Origin: an uncultured Eubacterium sp.
GTDB lineage: Bacteria > Bacillota > Clostridia > Lachnospirales > Lachnospiraceae
DNA: 64,000 nucleotides
NCBI GenBank assembly: GCA_947088865.1
Contig: CAMUHY010000018.1
Span: 1 to 64,000 of the forward strand
Direction: 5' to 3'
Notes under the pieces: generated by a model
Told to the model about the DNA's origin: nothing
Seen by the model: only the letters and a program-made list of their open reading frames with translations
Database searches by the model: none
Program-made: the position numbers and the translations under genes
Shown: in pieces, positions 1 to 8,947 of the stretch
Layout: the number at the start of each line of letters is the position of its first letter
How positions within the stretch are numbered: the first letter of the stretch is position 1

Positions 1-594
1 TTACTATTCTGCTATCGTTTTTTCGATTTAGCATTTGTTTTCAAGGTTCAATCATTATTTACTATCTTTTGCAAAAATCACTTTTGCACCGACAGCTTTA
101 ATAGAATATCATCATTCAATATGTTTGTCAACTATTTTTTTCATTTTTCTACATATTTTTCCAATTATTCTATTTAAGCGAGTATTCGCAATCCGCTATG
201 CTGCTTGCTCATCATTTCATAGCTGCCATTGCAACGCAAATCCCTCCTCAGTGAAAATCCAAAGCTCAACTATGGAAATGCTTTAAAACGCACTTATATT
301 CCTACAATATTGAAACAAAAGACTTACTTGATAAGGTCAAAAATTTTTGCAAAAACAAATATGTTATAAAAACATCTTATCATTTTCTTAATATTTATTT
401 AAACTTCACTAAGAAAGCTCCCACTTCTTCAATGATAATAAATACTTAAAAATACTTAACGCAAAAATTTACATTATATTTGCGCTATCACTATAATAAA
501 ACAAATGTGCAACACAACTATAACTATAAATTCTAAATATAAATTAAGGAATCAATTTTATTAAAAACATTTATCCAAGTTTATATTTAGGAAA
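1..594. other. AT-rich intergenic stretch without a convincing gene
   Basis: No reading frame here has a good ribosome-binding site or recognisable protein features. The longest (codons from base 35, plus strand) crosses a dispersed repeat at 177-212 and looks like chance. Bases 403-440 resemble one arm of the palindromic repeat at 23752 (shared core CCCACTT), suggesting old mobile-element debris. Confidence 0.6.
177..212 (+). repeat. Dispersed repeat, copy 1
   Basis: The core ATTCGCAATCCGCTATGCTG matches copies at 42294 (same strand) and at about 23876-23839 (opposite strand). Only about 36 bases are shared at this copy; similarity fades after the segment reading TTGCTCA. It lies in non-coding sequence. 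Function unknown. Confidence 0.6.
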
Positions 595-622
595 GAAAAA
601 ACCACTATCTCAGTGGTTTTTT
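595..622 (-). terminator. Intrinsic terminator behind tRNA-Ser
   Basis: A stem of about ten base pairs (ACCACT core with flanking A/T tracts) closes a five-base loop. On the minus strand it is followed by T residues just after the 3' end of tRNA-Ser. The flanking A and T runs make it usable from both sides. Confidence 0.8.
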
Positions 623-626
623 CAAG

Positions 627-712
627 CGGAGAGGATGGGATTCGAACCCATGCGCCCGTGAAGACAAACGGTTTTCAAGACCGCCCCGTTATGACCACTT
701 CGGTACCTCTCC
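627..712 (-). tRNA. tRNA-Ser (anticodon UGA)
   Basis: On the minus strand the 86-nt sequence has the acceptor stem GGAGAGG/CCTCTCC, the anticodon loop CTTGAAA (anticodon UGA), a long class II variable arm and the T-loop GGTTCGAATCC. The long variable arm and anticodon identify serine, reading UCN codons. The 3' CCA is not encoded and would be added post-transcriptionally. It has its own promoter and terminator. Confidence 0.95.
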
Positions 713-751
713 ATATCATATTATTTAATTCGTCTTGTCAACGACTTAATC

Positions 752-780
752 ATATTATCACCCATAATTGCATTTGTCAA
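752..780 (-). promoter_or_regulatory. Sigma-A-type promoter for tRNA-Ser
   Basis: On the minus strand the -35 box TTGACA (775-780) and the -10 box TAATAT (752-757) are separated by exactly 17 bases. The -10 box lies about 40 bases upstream of the tRNA 5' end, so the tRNA is transcribed independently of ispD. Confidence 0.8.
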
Positions 781-842
781 CCATAATTTTTCAAAAAATT
801 TCAAAAAATTTGAAAATTTTATAATTTGCTGTTATCTGGGCT

Positions 843-1550
843 TTAAGAAAATAGGAAAGCTTCTGCTATCTGCAAATCTTCTGGTGTTGTTATCTTCATA
901 TTTTTATAGCTTGAATATGTCATCTTTACCTTATTTCCACTATATCTCTCTACCACCATCGCATCATCTGTTATATTGGACTTTTGTGTATCTATTATCA
1001 TATCATCATATGCTTTCTGTATCAGATTATATTCAAAACACTGCGGCGTCTGTATCTGCCACAATGTATTTCTATCTGGAGTAGAAGCGGCATAACCTTT
1101 TGAATCGACCATTTTTATCGTATCTTTAACAGGCACTGCCGCTACACACGCATTATAATCTACTACATCTTGAATACAGCGTTCAATTAATTCAACAGTT
1201 ATACAAGGTCTTGCCCCATCATGAATCAATACATAATCCGTTTTATTTTGAATTGCCTTTAAACCATTTATAACAGAATTATAACGCTCACTGCCGCCTA
1301 TAACTACTTGCTTTGCTTTATTAAAATGATAATGGTCAATTAATTCCTTTTTACAGTATTCTTCTTCAGACATATTTTTTATTCTGCCATTTCCAACCAC
1401 AAGGATGATTTCATCTACTGAAGAACGCTGAAAAGCTTGAAGCGCATAATATAAAACTGGCTTTCCACAAAGAGGCAAATATTGTTTTTGTATATCACTA
1501 TTCATTCTGCTTCCTTTGCCCCCTGCCAGTACAATTGCTGAAATTTTCAT
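843..1550 (-). CDS. ispD: 2-C-methyl-D-erythritol 4-phosphate cytidylyltransferase
   Basis: Third step of the MEP isoprenoid pathway: couples CTP to methylerythritol 4-phosphate. Of 235 residues, the N-terminal nucleotide-binding motif AGGKGSRM is at 9-16, GGSERYNSV at 85-93 and HDGARP at 110-115. Later motifs are VKDTIK, TPQ and the acidic ITDDA segment, all typical of the family at normal length. The ATG at 1550 follows the SD-like GAGAGGG of a conserved structured leader (1551-1637). It is the last protein gene of the minus-strand housekeeping run. Confidence 0.95.
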   Translation of the reverse strand: MKISAIVLAGGKGSRMNSDIQKQYLPLCGKPVLYYALQAFQRSSVDEIILVVGNGRIKNMSEEEYCKKELIDHYHFNKAKQVVIGGSERYNSVINGLKAIQNKTDYVLIHDGARPCITVELIERCIQDVVDYNACVAAVPVKDTIKMVDSKGYAASTPDRNTLWQIQTPQCFEYNLIQKAYDDMIIDTQKSNITDDAMVVERYSGNKVKMTYSSYKNMKITTPEDLQIAEAFLFS

Positions 1551-1637
1551 TTTTCCCTCTCTGCACTGCTTTTTTATAAAGAGCTAAAATTCTTAATTCT
1601 TATAGATTTGCGTCAAGCAGCATAAAGACACAAATCC
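1551..1637 (-). promoter_or_regulatory. Pseudoknot-type leader element upstream of ispD
   Basis: Reading with ispD: stem arm ATTTGTGTC (1635-1627), a 12-nt loop, then GACGCAAAT (1614-1606) with one G-U pair. A downstream arm GCAGTGCA (1569-1562) abuts the SD. Loop bases UAUGCUGC can pair with that arm at seven of eight positions, two of them wobble. Same element as at 3259, 4321, 22459, 52977, 55256 and 56657. Confidence 0.7.
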
Positions 1638-1657
1638 CCCAAAACTTTGGCGCTATT

Positions 1658-2692
1658 TTATACACGCTCTCCCAATTTAAGGTTTGGAATAGCATTCAAA
1701 TCATATCCATGCCTTGTCCCATTTATATATTCATAGTATGCCGCTGCACCTATCATAGCAGCATTGTCTGTACATAATTTTGGTGAGGGTGAATAAAATG
1801 TTACATTTCGTTTTGCACATTCGTTTTGTAAAGCAATCCTCAATGCAGAATTTGAAGCAACCCCACCAGCAATTGCAAATTGATGAATATGTTTTGTATC
1901 AATTAAAAGCATAGCCCTGCTTACAAGCGCATCCACTACGGCATTTTGAAACGAAGCAACCAAATCCGCTTTATTTACTTTTATATCTTTCATTTCACAA
2001 TGATTCAAATAGTTTAATACAGCTGACTTAATTCCACTAAATGAAAAATCATAAGGCGCATTTTCTACATTTGCTCTAGGAAATTCAATTGCATGAGGAT
2101 TTCCTTCTCTTGCAAGCTTATCTATTTTAGGACCTCCCGGATATCCAAGCCCCACAGCTCTTGCAACTTTATCAAAAGCTTCTCCTGCCGCATCGTCTCT
2201 TGTGCGCCCTATAATATCATATTTTCCATAATCTTCTACCATAACCAGATGCGTATGTCCTCCAGACACCACCAATGCAGCAAATGGAGGTTTTAAATCT
2301 GGATTTTCAATATAATTTGCTGCTATATGACCCTCTATATGATGTACTCCAACTAACGGTTTTTTAGCGGCAAATGCCATTGCTTTCGCCATTGCCACAC
2401 CGACAAGAAGCGCTCCCACAAGTCCCGGACCATATGTTACACCAATCGCTGTAATCTCATTTAACGTCACGCCTGCCTCTTTTAATGCCATTGAAATAAC
2501 AGGATTAATATTTTCTATATGTTTTCTTGAAGCTATTTCAGGCACAACACCACCATAATTTGTATGAATAGCAATTTGTGAATTGATTATATTGGATAGC
2601 ACTTCACGCCCATTTTTAACTACCGCTGCCGCTGTCTCATCACAGGAACTCTCAATTGCCAATATTCGTATATCTTCAACATGATTTTCCAT
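1658..2692 (-). CDS. tsaD: tRNA N6-adenosine threonylcarbamoyltransferase TsaD
   Basis: Transfers the threonylcarbamoyl group to A37 of ANN-decoding tRNAs, working with TsaB and TsaE, both encoded 3 kb upstream in the same run. The 344-residue protein has SSCDE at 15-19, the metal-binding HHIEGH at 117-122, VSGGHTHL at 142-149 and the distal metal-ligand segment around D309 ([11 protein letters not shown]). Its ATG overlaps the stop codon of the upstream gene by one base (TAATG), implying translational coupling. Confidence 0.96.
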   Translation of the reverse strand: MENHVEDIRILAIESSCDETAAAVVKNGREVLSNIINSQIAIHTNYGGVVPEIASRKHIENINPVISMALKEAGVTLNEITAIGVTYGPGLVGALLVGVAMAKAMAFAAKKPLVGVHHIEGHIAANYIENPDLKPPFAALVVSGGHTHLVMVEDYGKYDIIGRTRDDAAGEAFDKVARAVGLGYPGGPKIDKLAREGNPHAIEFPRANVENAPYDFSFSGIKSAVLNYLNHCEMKDIKVNKADLVASFQNAVVDALVSRAMLLIDTKHIHQFAIAGGVASNSALRIALQNECAKRNVTFYSPSPKLCTDNAAMIGAAAYYEYINGTRHGYDLNAIPNLKLGERV

Positions 2693-3258
2693 TATTTAAT
2701 CAGCTCCCAGTACAATATCTTCCATCTTCCATCTCTATCCTGCCTTAATGTAAATTTTGTATTGGAATCTATCAATGTCTCTTTTTCTCTTATCTTATAT
2801 ACAATATTTACAAAAGCATATTTTTGTCCTTGAAATGTAGAATAACTTATTTCCGAACTTTCCTGCAATATATAATCCGCAACATAACGGTTGAGTGACC
2901 TATAATTTTCAATATCCTCTTTCAATGCCTGTAAAAATTGTTCATCGGTCTGTTTTCCTTTTAACTCCGAATCAAACAATAATCTTGCCTGTTTTCCTAA
3001 CGCCTCAATTTTTTCTTCATCAAGTTGTGTCTTATAATAAGCCTTTGTTATTCTTGCATAAAATTTTACAACTTCTTTTGGTGTTTCAGGATAATTATCT
3101 TCTATATTTCTTGTTGTAAGTGCCGCAATTTCTTGGTCTTGGACAGCCTTGTCCGTCGCATCCATTGTTGGCGTTCTGCGCGAAAGATAAAAAAAGTATC
3201 CCACACACAATAACACCATAATACTTCCTAATATAATTGTCTTCGTGTATTTTTTCAT
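2692..3258 (-). CDS. Membrane-anchored protein of unknown function (188 aa)
   Basis: Not recognised with confidence. It starts MKKYTK, has one hydrophobic segment at about residues 8-25, then a hydrophilic, probably extracytoplasmic domain ending with a W-K-I-L-Y-W strand. This layout resembles small NTF2-like or lipoprotein-like exported domains. The frame can be read 13 codons further upstream, but those codons are the conserved leader element, so the ATG at 3258 with SD GGGGA is chosen. Coupled to tsaD. Confidence 0.75.
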   Translation of the reverse strand: MKKYTKTIILGSIMVLLCVGYFFYLSRRTPTMDATDKAVQDQEIAALTTRNIEDNYPETPKEVVKFYARITKAYYKTQLDEEKIEALGKQARLLFDSELKGKQTDEQFLQALKEDIENYRSLNRYVADYILQESSEISYSTFQGQKYAFVNIVYKIREKETLIDSNTKFTLRQDRDGRWKILYWELIK

Positions 3259-3340
3259 AAAATCCCCATTTCTGCGCTGCTTTTGAACAAAAAACAAAAG
3301 CTCTCACAAGTTTGTGTCAAGCAACGCGAAGACACAAATT
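3259..3340 (-). promoter_or_regulatory. Pseudoknot-type leader element upstream of the 188-aa protein gene
   Basis: Perfect 8-bp stem TTTGTGTC (3338-3331) with GACACAAA (3318-3311). Loop CGCGUUGC is complementary at seven of eight positions to GCAGCGCA (3280-3273), which sits six bases before the SD-like GGGGA and the ATG at 3258. Confidence 0.75.
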
Positions 3341-3411
3341 GCCCGTTAAAACTTATTTGTAACGCTTCAACACAAATAAATAACAAACCGCTGTTTAGTA
3401 TGTTCTAATTT

Positions 3412-4320
3412 TTAATCTTCAAAATGAAGAATAACACTTTTTCCATCCGCTCCCACACATACATTTGGAAATATTGTTTTTATATTGTCAATATAATCAG
3501 CTGGTCGTATTAATGATGGGCTAAAATGTGTCAGCCACAACTCTTTGACATTTGCTTCTCTTGCGAGCTTTGCCGCCTCCTCAAATGTCATATGCCGATT
3601 TTCTTTTGCCTTGCACTCTTTATCATTTTCACCATACATACCCTCACAGATAAATAAATCAGAATCTGCGGCATTTAATGAAATTGCATTGACTGGTCTT
3701 GAATCGGTACAATATGTTACTTTTATTCCTTTTCTTTGCGCTCCTACTACCATATCCGAAGTAAACACTTTATCTTCAACCACAACCTCACTGCCATGTT
3801 GAAGTTTATTCCACAGAGTTTGTGGTATATTTAATTCTCTTGCCTTATTCACATCAAATTTACCAATTCTAGGTATACTAATACTATACCCATAACAAGG
3901 AACCGTGTGCATCACTTTAAATGCCTCAATATGATAACCATTTATTTCAAAATGATGCGCATTTTCTGTTAATTCAATAAATTGAAGCTCATACGGCAAT
4001 TCTGGCGCTATAATGCGAAGAGCATTTACTATTTTAATTAATCCCTTTGGTCCAATTAATGTAACTGGCGTCTTTCTATCTGAATTGCCAATTGTCAACA
4101 GCAATCCCGGCAAGCCACTAATATGGTCTGCATGATAATGTGTAAATAATATTACATCAATAGGGTTAAAACTCCAACCTTTCTCTTTAATGGCAATCTG
4201 TGTTCCCTCGCCGCAATCTACAAGCAGGCTGCTTCCATTATATCTTGTCATTAAAGAAGTCAACCATCTGTTTGGCAAAGGCAGCATACCACTTGTTCCA
4301 AGCAAACAAACATCTAGCAT
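3412..4320 (-). CDS. rnz: Ribonuclease Z (tRNA 3' processing endonuclease)
   Basis: Zinc-dependent metallo-beta-lactamase-fold nuclease that removes 3' trailers from tRNA precursors. The 302-residue length is normal. Evidence: LGTSGMLP near the N terminus, VDCGEGTQ at 34-41 and the metal-binding THYHADH at 60-66. Relevant here because tRNA-Ser in this window lacks an encoded CCA. ATG at 4320 is preceded by SD GGGAGAT. A five-codon frame (4357-4340) lies between the structured leader and this start. Confidence 0.95.
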   Translation of the reverse strand: MLDVCLLGTSGMLPLPNRWLTSLMTRYNGSSLLVDCGEGTQIAIKEKGWSFNPIDVILFTHYHADHISGLPGLLLTIGNSDRKTPVTLIGPKGLIKIVNALRIIAPELPYELQFIELTENAHHFEINGYHIEAFKVMHTVPCYGYSISIPRIGKFDVNKARELNIPQTLWNKLQHGSEVVVEDKVFTSDMVVGAQRKGIKVTYCTDSRPVNAISLNAADSDLFICEGMYGENDKECKAKENRHMTFEEAAKLAREANVKELWLTHFSPSLIRPADYIDNIKTIFPNVCVGADGKSVILHFED

Positions 4321-4428
4321 TTTTATCTCCCATTCTTATTCAACCTGCAAGTTTCATAAAATTCCTCATTTTTGCGCTGCTTTTTGCGCATAAGCAACTT
4401 TGTGTCAAGCAACGCACAGACACAAATT
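4321..4428 (-). promoter_or_regulatory. Pseudoknot-type leader element with five-codon ORF upstream of rnz
   Basis: Stem TTTGTGTC (4426-4419)/GACACAAA (4406-4399). Loop UGCGUUGC pairs at all eight positions (one G-U) with GCAGCGCA (4380-4373). The element's own SD (ATGAGGA) serves a mini-ORF MKLAG-stop (4357-4340), after which rnz has a separate SD. Either a leader peptide or a sign that the element was inserted upstream of an existing start. Confidence 0.75.
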
Positions 4429-4511
4429 GCGGTGTGAAAAATTTATTTTTTACACTAAGCTTACTATTTTATGTTCAAGCCCAAACTGCTTGTAAACTAA
4501 ATCTACTTTCA

Positions 4512-4958
4512 CTATTCCATTATTTTTGACATTATAATGGCATTTTCAACAGGTTTTTCATAAAAGTTTTTTCTTACCCCTATACTTTTATACCCCATTT
4601 TTTTATATAATTTTATAGCGTTCACATTGCTTTCTCTCACTTCAAGAAAAAAGGCTGTAATGCCTTTTTGGACAGCAATGTGTTCCATTTCCTTCATCAA
4701 TAAAAAAGCAATTCCATTTTTTCTATATGGACATGCCACAGCCATATTTGTAATATTGCCTTCTTCCATCACTGTCCACATGCCGCAATATCCAACGACT
4801 TGACCTTCTATCAATGCTACTAAATAAATATTTTCGGACTTTTGACATGCTTCCATAAACGATTTTTGCGACCACGCCAACGAAAAAATCGTTTTTTCAA
4901 TATTGTAAACCTGTAATGTGTCATTTATATTCATTGGTCTAATATTTACTTTTGACAT
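4512..4958 (-). CDS. rimI: Ribosomal-protein-alanine N-acetyltransferase RimI
   Basis: GNAT-fold acetyltransferase of 148 residues. The acetyl-CoA loop region reads VACPYRKNGIAFLLM, and the C-terminal LEVRESNVNAIKLYKKMGY is the hallmark of RimI, which acetylates the N-terminal alanine of ribosomal protein S18. Position supports this: it overlaps the end of tsaB by 13 bases, the usual tsaE-tsaB-rimI arrangement of Firmicutes. Confidence 0.9.
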   Translation of the reverse strand: MSKVNIRPMNINDTLQVYNIEKTIFSLAWSQKSFMEACQKSENIYLVALIEGQVVGYCGMWTVMEEGNITNMAVACPYRKNGIAFLLMKEMEHIAVQKGITAFFLEVRESNVNAIKLYKKMGYKSIGVRKNFYEKPVENAIIMSKIME

Positions 4959-5653
4959 TCTTTTTCTCCAAGTAATCGTTCTGCCTGAGATGGTCTAAGA
5001 TAATTTGGAACAACCTGCGCACTATCCTGCGCACCATTTCTATCATACAAATACTTTGCATATATGCCGACACTTGAAGCTCGCTGTTGCGCCAAATGAG
5101 CAGGTGCAAACTCATATGGACACATGATATTATTTTTTATATAATCACTGGCTGCATAAATGCCATCACCGACAAAAACAACCGATTGATTTATATTGTT
5201 TAATATAGAAACAAGTTCCTCATAGGATAAAAGAGATTGCTCTAATTTTGTTTGAAGTTCCCCTTCTTTATAATAATATATTCCACAATATAAATGTTGT
5301 CTCCTAGCATCCATCACAGAACACACATATTTTTCAGTGTTATATAAATTATATGCCATCGCCTCAAGCGTTGGCACCGATATCATCTTTTTATCTAAAG
5401 CAAACGCAATTCCTTTGCCGGTAGCTACACCGATTCTTAATCCTGTAAAAGAGCCTGGACCACAAGAAACAGCGATTAAATCTAAATTTTCTAGGTTCAT
5501 ATCCGTCATACGGCATATCTCATCTATCATTGGAAGCAATGTCTGCGAATGTGTCTTTTTATGATGAATTGTATATTCCGCTGTCACACATTCATCGGTA
5601 AGAATTGCCACCGATGCTGTTATTGCAGAACTTTCAATAGCTAAAATATTCAT
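4946..5653 (-). CDS. tsaB: tRNA threonylcarbamoyladenosine biosynthesis protein TsaB
   Basis: Non-catalytic ASKHA-fold partner that forms a complex with TsaD and TsaE for t6A synthesis. The N terminus MNILAIESSAITASVAI and the motif SCGPGSFTGLRIGVATGK near residues 65-85 are diagnostic. The start at 5653 is preferred over the in-frame ATG seven codons upstream (overlapping the tsaE stop), because a strong SD (GGGGGGAGG) lies immediately before it. 235 residues. Confidence 0.94.
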   Translation of the reverse strand: MNILAIESSAITASVAILTDECVTAEYTIHHKKTHSQTLLPMIDEICRMTDMNLENLDLIAVSCGPGSFTGLRIGVATGKGIAFALDKKMISVPTLEAMAYNLYNTEKYVCSVMDARRQHLYCGIYYYKEGELQTKLEQSLLSYEELVSILNNINQSVVFVGDGIYAASDYIKNNIMCPYEFAPAHLAQQRASSVGIYAKYLYDRNGAQDSAQVVPNYLRPSQAERLLGEKECQK

Positions 5654-5670
5654 TTCTGCCTCCCCCCTAG

Positions 5671-6096
5671 TCATTTGTTTATAATCTCAATTTCCCTGTA
5701 ATCAAAGCCTTTTTCTATATTTTTCTTTATTGTAATATAGGTTGTTTCTTCTGGGAATATCTCTGGAAATAAACTTCCCCATTCAACCAGACACACTCCA
5801 TCTGAAAAAAAATATTCTTCATAACCGATTTCATCTAATTCTGATATATCGGACAAACGGTATATATCAAAATGATACAAAGGAAGCCTTCCTTTTGTAT
5901 ATTCTTGTACAATAGTAAACGTAGGACTGCTAATAGGCTCCGTTATGCTAAGTCCGCTGGCAAATCCTTGTGTAAACACTGTTTTTCCCACAGCTAAGTC
6001 CCCATTCAGACAAATTATTTTGCCTGCTTTTGCCTCACTGCCCAGCTTTTTTCCTAATTCAAAAGTCTCATAAGTGCTATTTGTTTCAACAATCAA
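5671..6096 (-). CDS. tsaE: tRNA threonylcarbamoyladenosine biosynthesis ATPase TsaE
   Basis: Small P-loop ATPase required to recycle the TsaB-TsaD complex. 141 residues with Walker A GDLAVGKT at 32-39 (usually GDLGAGKT), then SSPTFTIVQEY, HFDIYRL and LVEWG, in family order and at normal length. First gene of the tsaE-tsaB-rimI cluster. Confidence 0.95.
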   Translation of the reverse strand: MIVETNSTYETFELGKKLGSEAKAGKIICLNGDLAVGKTVFTQGFASGLSITEPISSPTFTIVQEYTKGRLPLYHFDIYRLSDISELDEIGYEEYFFSDGVCLVEWGSLFPEIFPEETTYITIKKNIEKGFDYREIEIINK

Positions 6097-6100
6097 TATA

Positions 6101-6637
6101 TCACCTCTTTACAGCCGCCAACACCTTTTTATCACTAAATTTGACCTGATAAGGCTTTAACTGTTTTCTTATTATTTCAAGAAAATTCTTCAGACAATTA
6201 TCAACACAGCGCAATGGGATAATATTTGCATTTACGGACGTGATATATAAGACCATATTTTTTCCAGTAAACTTGATTTTATAGATATCACTCCACAATA
6301 AATCCTCTGTGATATCCCCCTGTGATAATGCTATTTTTTCATTGGTAACGGTATATTTAACAGGTTCTTTAAAGGCTGGTATCGTCTTTATCTGCTTTTT
6401 TGCTTTTAAATATATTCCAATTGGCGTATAGATTGTAAAGAAAAAGCCAAAAAACCCTGTCATCAATGTGTATGCAATATTAAACCGTCCAATGGATACA
6501 CATGATATCACTATCATAATCACACCAAACAAAACCGTAGCAAGACCACTAAAACTGTGATAATTATGATATATCTTAAAATCTATTAAATCATTCATTT
6601 GTATATCGGTTACAAATTCTACCTTTTCCTGTTCCAT
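6101..6637 (-). CDS. YcxB-like membrane protein
   Basis: 178 residues. Two adjacent hydrophobic segments (about 30-50 and 55-75) are followed by a small cytoplasmic-looking domain with the pattern YTVTNEKIALSQGD...LLWSDIYKIK...LYITSVNANIIPLR. This matches the YcxB-like C-terminal domain found with two membrane helices in Firmicutes; function unknown. ATG at 6637 follows ATGAGGA. The spacer forms a different stem (GCTTAAC/GTTAAGC), perhaps a diverged leader. Confidence 0.75.
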   Translation of the reverse strand: MEQEKVEFVTDIQMNDLIDFKIYHNYHSFSGLATVLFGVIMIVISCVSIGRFNIAYTLMTGFFGFFFTIYTPIGIYLKAKKQIKTIPAFKEPVKYTVTNEKIALSQGDITEDLLWSDIYKIKFTGKNMVLYITSVNANIIPLRCVDNCLKNFLEIIRKQLKPYQVKFSDKKVLAAVKR

Positions 6638-6674
6638 TATATAAATTCCTCATTTTTGCTTAACACCAGCTTTT

Positions 6675-8921
6675 TCAGCGCATAAATTTGGTTAAGCCAT
6701 TTAGATTTAAACCTTCTTTTTTCTTTTTCTTAGGCTTATTCATTTTTTTATAATGTTCTTTCTTTTCTTCCAGAATCATGGAAAGCGCGATTCTAGCCTT
6801 TGCGGCATCAACTTCTAAAACTTTAACATCAACAACATCACCGACGCTCACAACATCCAAAGGATGGTTGACTCTTCTATCGGCACACATTTTAGAGACA
6901 TGCACAAGCCCATCTTGATGAACGCCTATATCCACAAAAGCGCCAAAATCAATCACATTGCGAACGGTGCCTTTTAATATCATACCTGGTGTCAAATCTT
7001 TTATTTCAAGAACATCTTTGCGAAGGATTGGTTTTGGCAACTGCTCTCTTGGGTCTCTTCCAGGCTTTTCCAGTTCCTTCACAATATCATTTAACGTAAA
7101 CTCTCCCACGCCAAGCTCTTTAGACATCTCTGCCATATTTTCTATTTTGCCATGTAATCCTGCTAATCCTCCGATACAAATATCGCTTAAATGATATCCT
7201 AATAACTCTAATAATTTTGTTGCCGCTGCATAGCTTTCTGGATGCACGCTTGTGGCATCCAGCGGATTGTCGCCTCCTGATATACGCATAAAACCAGCGC
7301 ATTGTTCAAACGCTTTTGGTCCAAGTTTGGCAACTTTTAAAAGCTGTTTTCGATTGTTAAACCGCCCATTTGTCTCTCTATATTCAACAATATTTTTTGC
7401 AACGGTTTTTGATACGCCTGAAATATATTCAAGCAGTGAAGCTGATGCCGTATTTAAATCAACACCTACTTTATTAACGCTGTCTTCCACAACACCATCA
7501 AGCACTTCTCCAAGCTTTTTCTGGTTCATATCATGTTGATACTGTCCTACACCAATGGATTTTGGCTCAATTTTAACCAGCTCAGCCAATGGGTCTTGTA
7601 CACGCCTTGCTATTGATACAGCACTTCTTTGCGCAACGTCAAAATCTGGAAATTCCTCCGCTGCCAGTTTGCTTGCCGAATACACCGAAGCGCCTGCTTC
7701 ATTTGTAATAATATAATCGACATTAGAAAGATTCATCTCTTTTATCATATCGGCAATAATTTTTTCAGACTCTCTTGAAGCAGTACCATTACCACACGAA
7801 ATCAAAGTAATTCCATATTTATCAATCAGTTCCTTAACTTCCTTTTTTGCTTCCTCCACTTTATTATGTGGTTCTGTTGGATAGATAACTTTTGTGTCCA
7901 AAACTTTACCCGTAGAATCCACCACTGCCAATTTACAGCCTGTCCTAAATGCAGGGTCCCATCCTAAAACAACCTTTCCTGCAATTGGCGGCTGAAGCAA
8001 AAGCTGCTGAAGATTCTTTCCAAATACTTTCATGGCGCCGTCTTCTGCCATATCGGTAAGACTATTTCTTATCTCACGCTCAATAGCTGGCGCAATTAAT
8101 CGATTATAGGAATCCTCAATAACTGTTTTTAAATAAGATGTAGTATATTCATTATCATTTATAATAATTTTTTTGCTAAGATATAAAATTATACGTTCTG
8201 TTGGCGCTTCCACTTTAACTGTAAGGAATTTTTCGGCTTCTCCACGATTAATGGCAAGGATTCGGTGTCCTGGAATAGCAGCGAGCGGCTCGCTGTAATC
8301 GTAATAATTTTCGTAGACAGACTGCTCATTTGCATCCTTTGCCAATGATTTAATATGCCCTTCCTTAAATGTCAGTTCTCGAATGTAAGTTCTGTAATCT
8401 GCTTCATCGGATATTTGTTCTGCAAGAATATCCAATGCGCCAGCAATTGCCTCCGCTTCACTTGCAACCTCTAATCCTTCTTTTTGACTGATATACTTTG
8501 CCGCCTCTATTTCAAGCGGTTCTGTCGCGCTTTGAGAAAGAATGTAAGCTGCAAGCGGTTCTAATCCTTTTTCTTTAGCTATTGTTGCTCTCGTTCTTCT
8601 CTTTGGCTTGTATGGTCTATATAAATCTTCAACAAGAACCATCGTCTCAGCCGCTTCAATCTGCAACTGTAATGCTTCGGTCAATTTTCCCTGCTCTAAA
8701 ATACTAGCGAGAACCTGCTCTTTTCTATCCTCCAGATTTCTTAGATAGCGCAATCGTTCATCTAAATTTCGGAGTTGTTCATCATCAAGAGAACCTGTCA
8801 TTTCTTTACGATATCTGGCAATAAAAGGTATTGTACACCCTTCATCTATCAGTTTTATTGTTGCCTCTACCTGTGTTGGCTTTATCTGTAATTCCTCAGC
8901 AATTTTTTTCGTAATATCCAT
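6675..8921 (-). CDS. tex: Tex-family RNA-binding transcription accessory protein
   Basis: 748 residues with the full Tex order: N-terminal helical domain, YqgF-like RNase-H fold near 310-450 (VLGWDPAFRTGCKLAVVD), helix-hairpin-helix region (NTASASLLEYISGVSKTVAKNIV) and a C-terminal S1 domain (GMILKGTVRNVIDFGAFVDIGV), then a lysine-rich tail. Tex proteins bind nucleic acid and are linked to transcription and RNA surveillance. The enzymatic role of the YqgF domain is not established. Confidence 0.95.
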   Translation of the reverse strand: MDITKKIAEELQIKPTQVEATIKLIDEGCTIPFIARYRKEMTGSLDDEQLRNLDERLRYLRNLEDRKEQVLASILEQGKLTEALQLQIEAAETMVLVEDLYRPYKPKRRTRATIAKEKGLEPLAAYILSQSATEPLEIEAAKYISQKEGLEVASEAEAIAGALDILAEQISDEADYRTYIRELTFKEGHIKSLAKDANEQSVYENYYDYSEPLAAIPGHRILAINRGEAEKFLTVKVEAPTERIILYLSKKIIINDNEYTTSYLKTVIEDSYNRLIAPAIEREIRNSLTDMAEDGAMKVFGKNLQQLLLQPPIAGKVVLGWDPAFRTGCKLAVVDSTGKVLDTKVIYPTEPHNKVEEAKKEVKELIDKYGITLISCGNGTASRESEKIIADMIKEMNLSNVDYIITNEAGASVYSASKLAAEEFPDFDVAQRSAVSIARRVQDPLAELVKIEPKSIGVGQYQHDMNQKKLGEVLDGVVEDSVNKVGVDLNTASASLLEYISGVSKTVAKNIVEYRETNGRFNNRKQLLKVAKLGPKAFEQCAGFMRISGGDNPLDATSVHPESYAAATKLLELLGYHLSDICIGGLAGLHGKIENMAEMSKELGVGEFTLNDIVKELEKPGRDPREQLPKPILRKDVLEIKDLTPGMILKGTVRNVIDFGAFVDIGVHQDGLVHVSKMCADRRVNHPLDVVSVGDVVDVKVLEVDAAKARIALSMILEEKKEHYKKMNKPKKKKKEGLNLNGLTKFMR

Positions 8922-8947
8922 TGTTACCGTATAACTCCATTCTATAA

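Noticed and set aside
35..286. 83-codon open frame on the plus strand near the left edge
   Set aside because: No ribosome-binding site, composition biased to Phe/Ile/His/Cys, and it runs through a non-coding dispersed repeat.
6638..6690. Full pseudoknot leader before the YcxB-like gene
   Set aside because: ATGAGGA is shared, but the stem is GCTTAAC/GTTAAGC and no loop-arm pairing was found.
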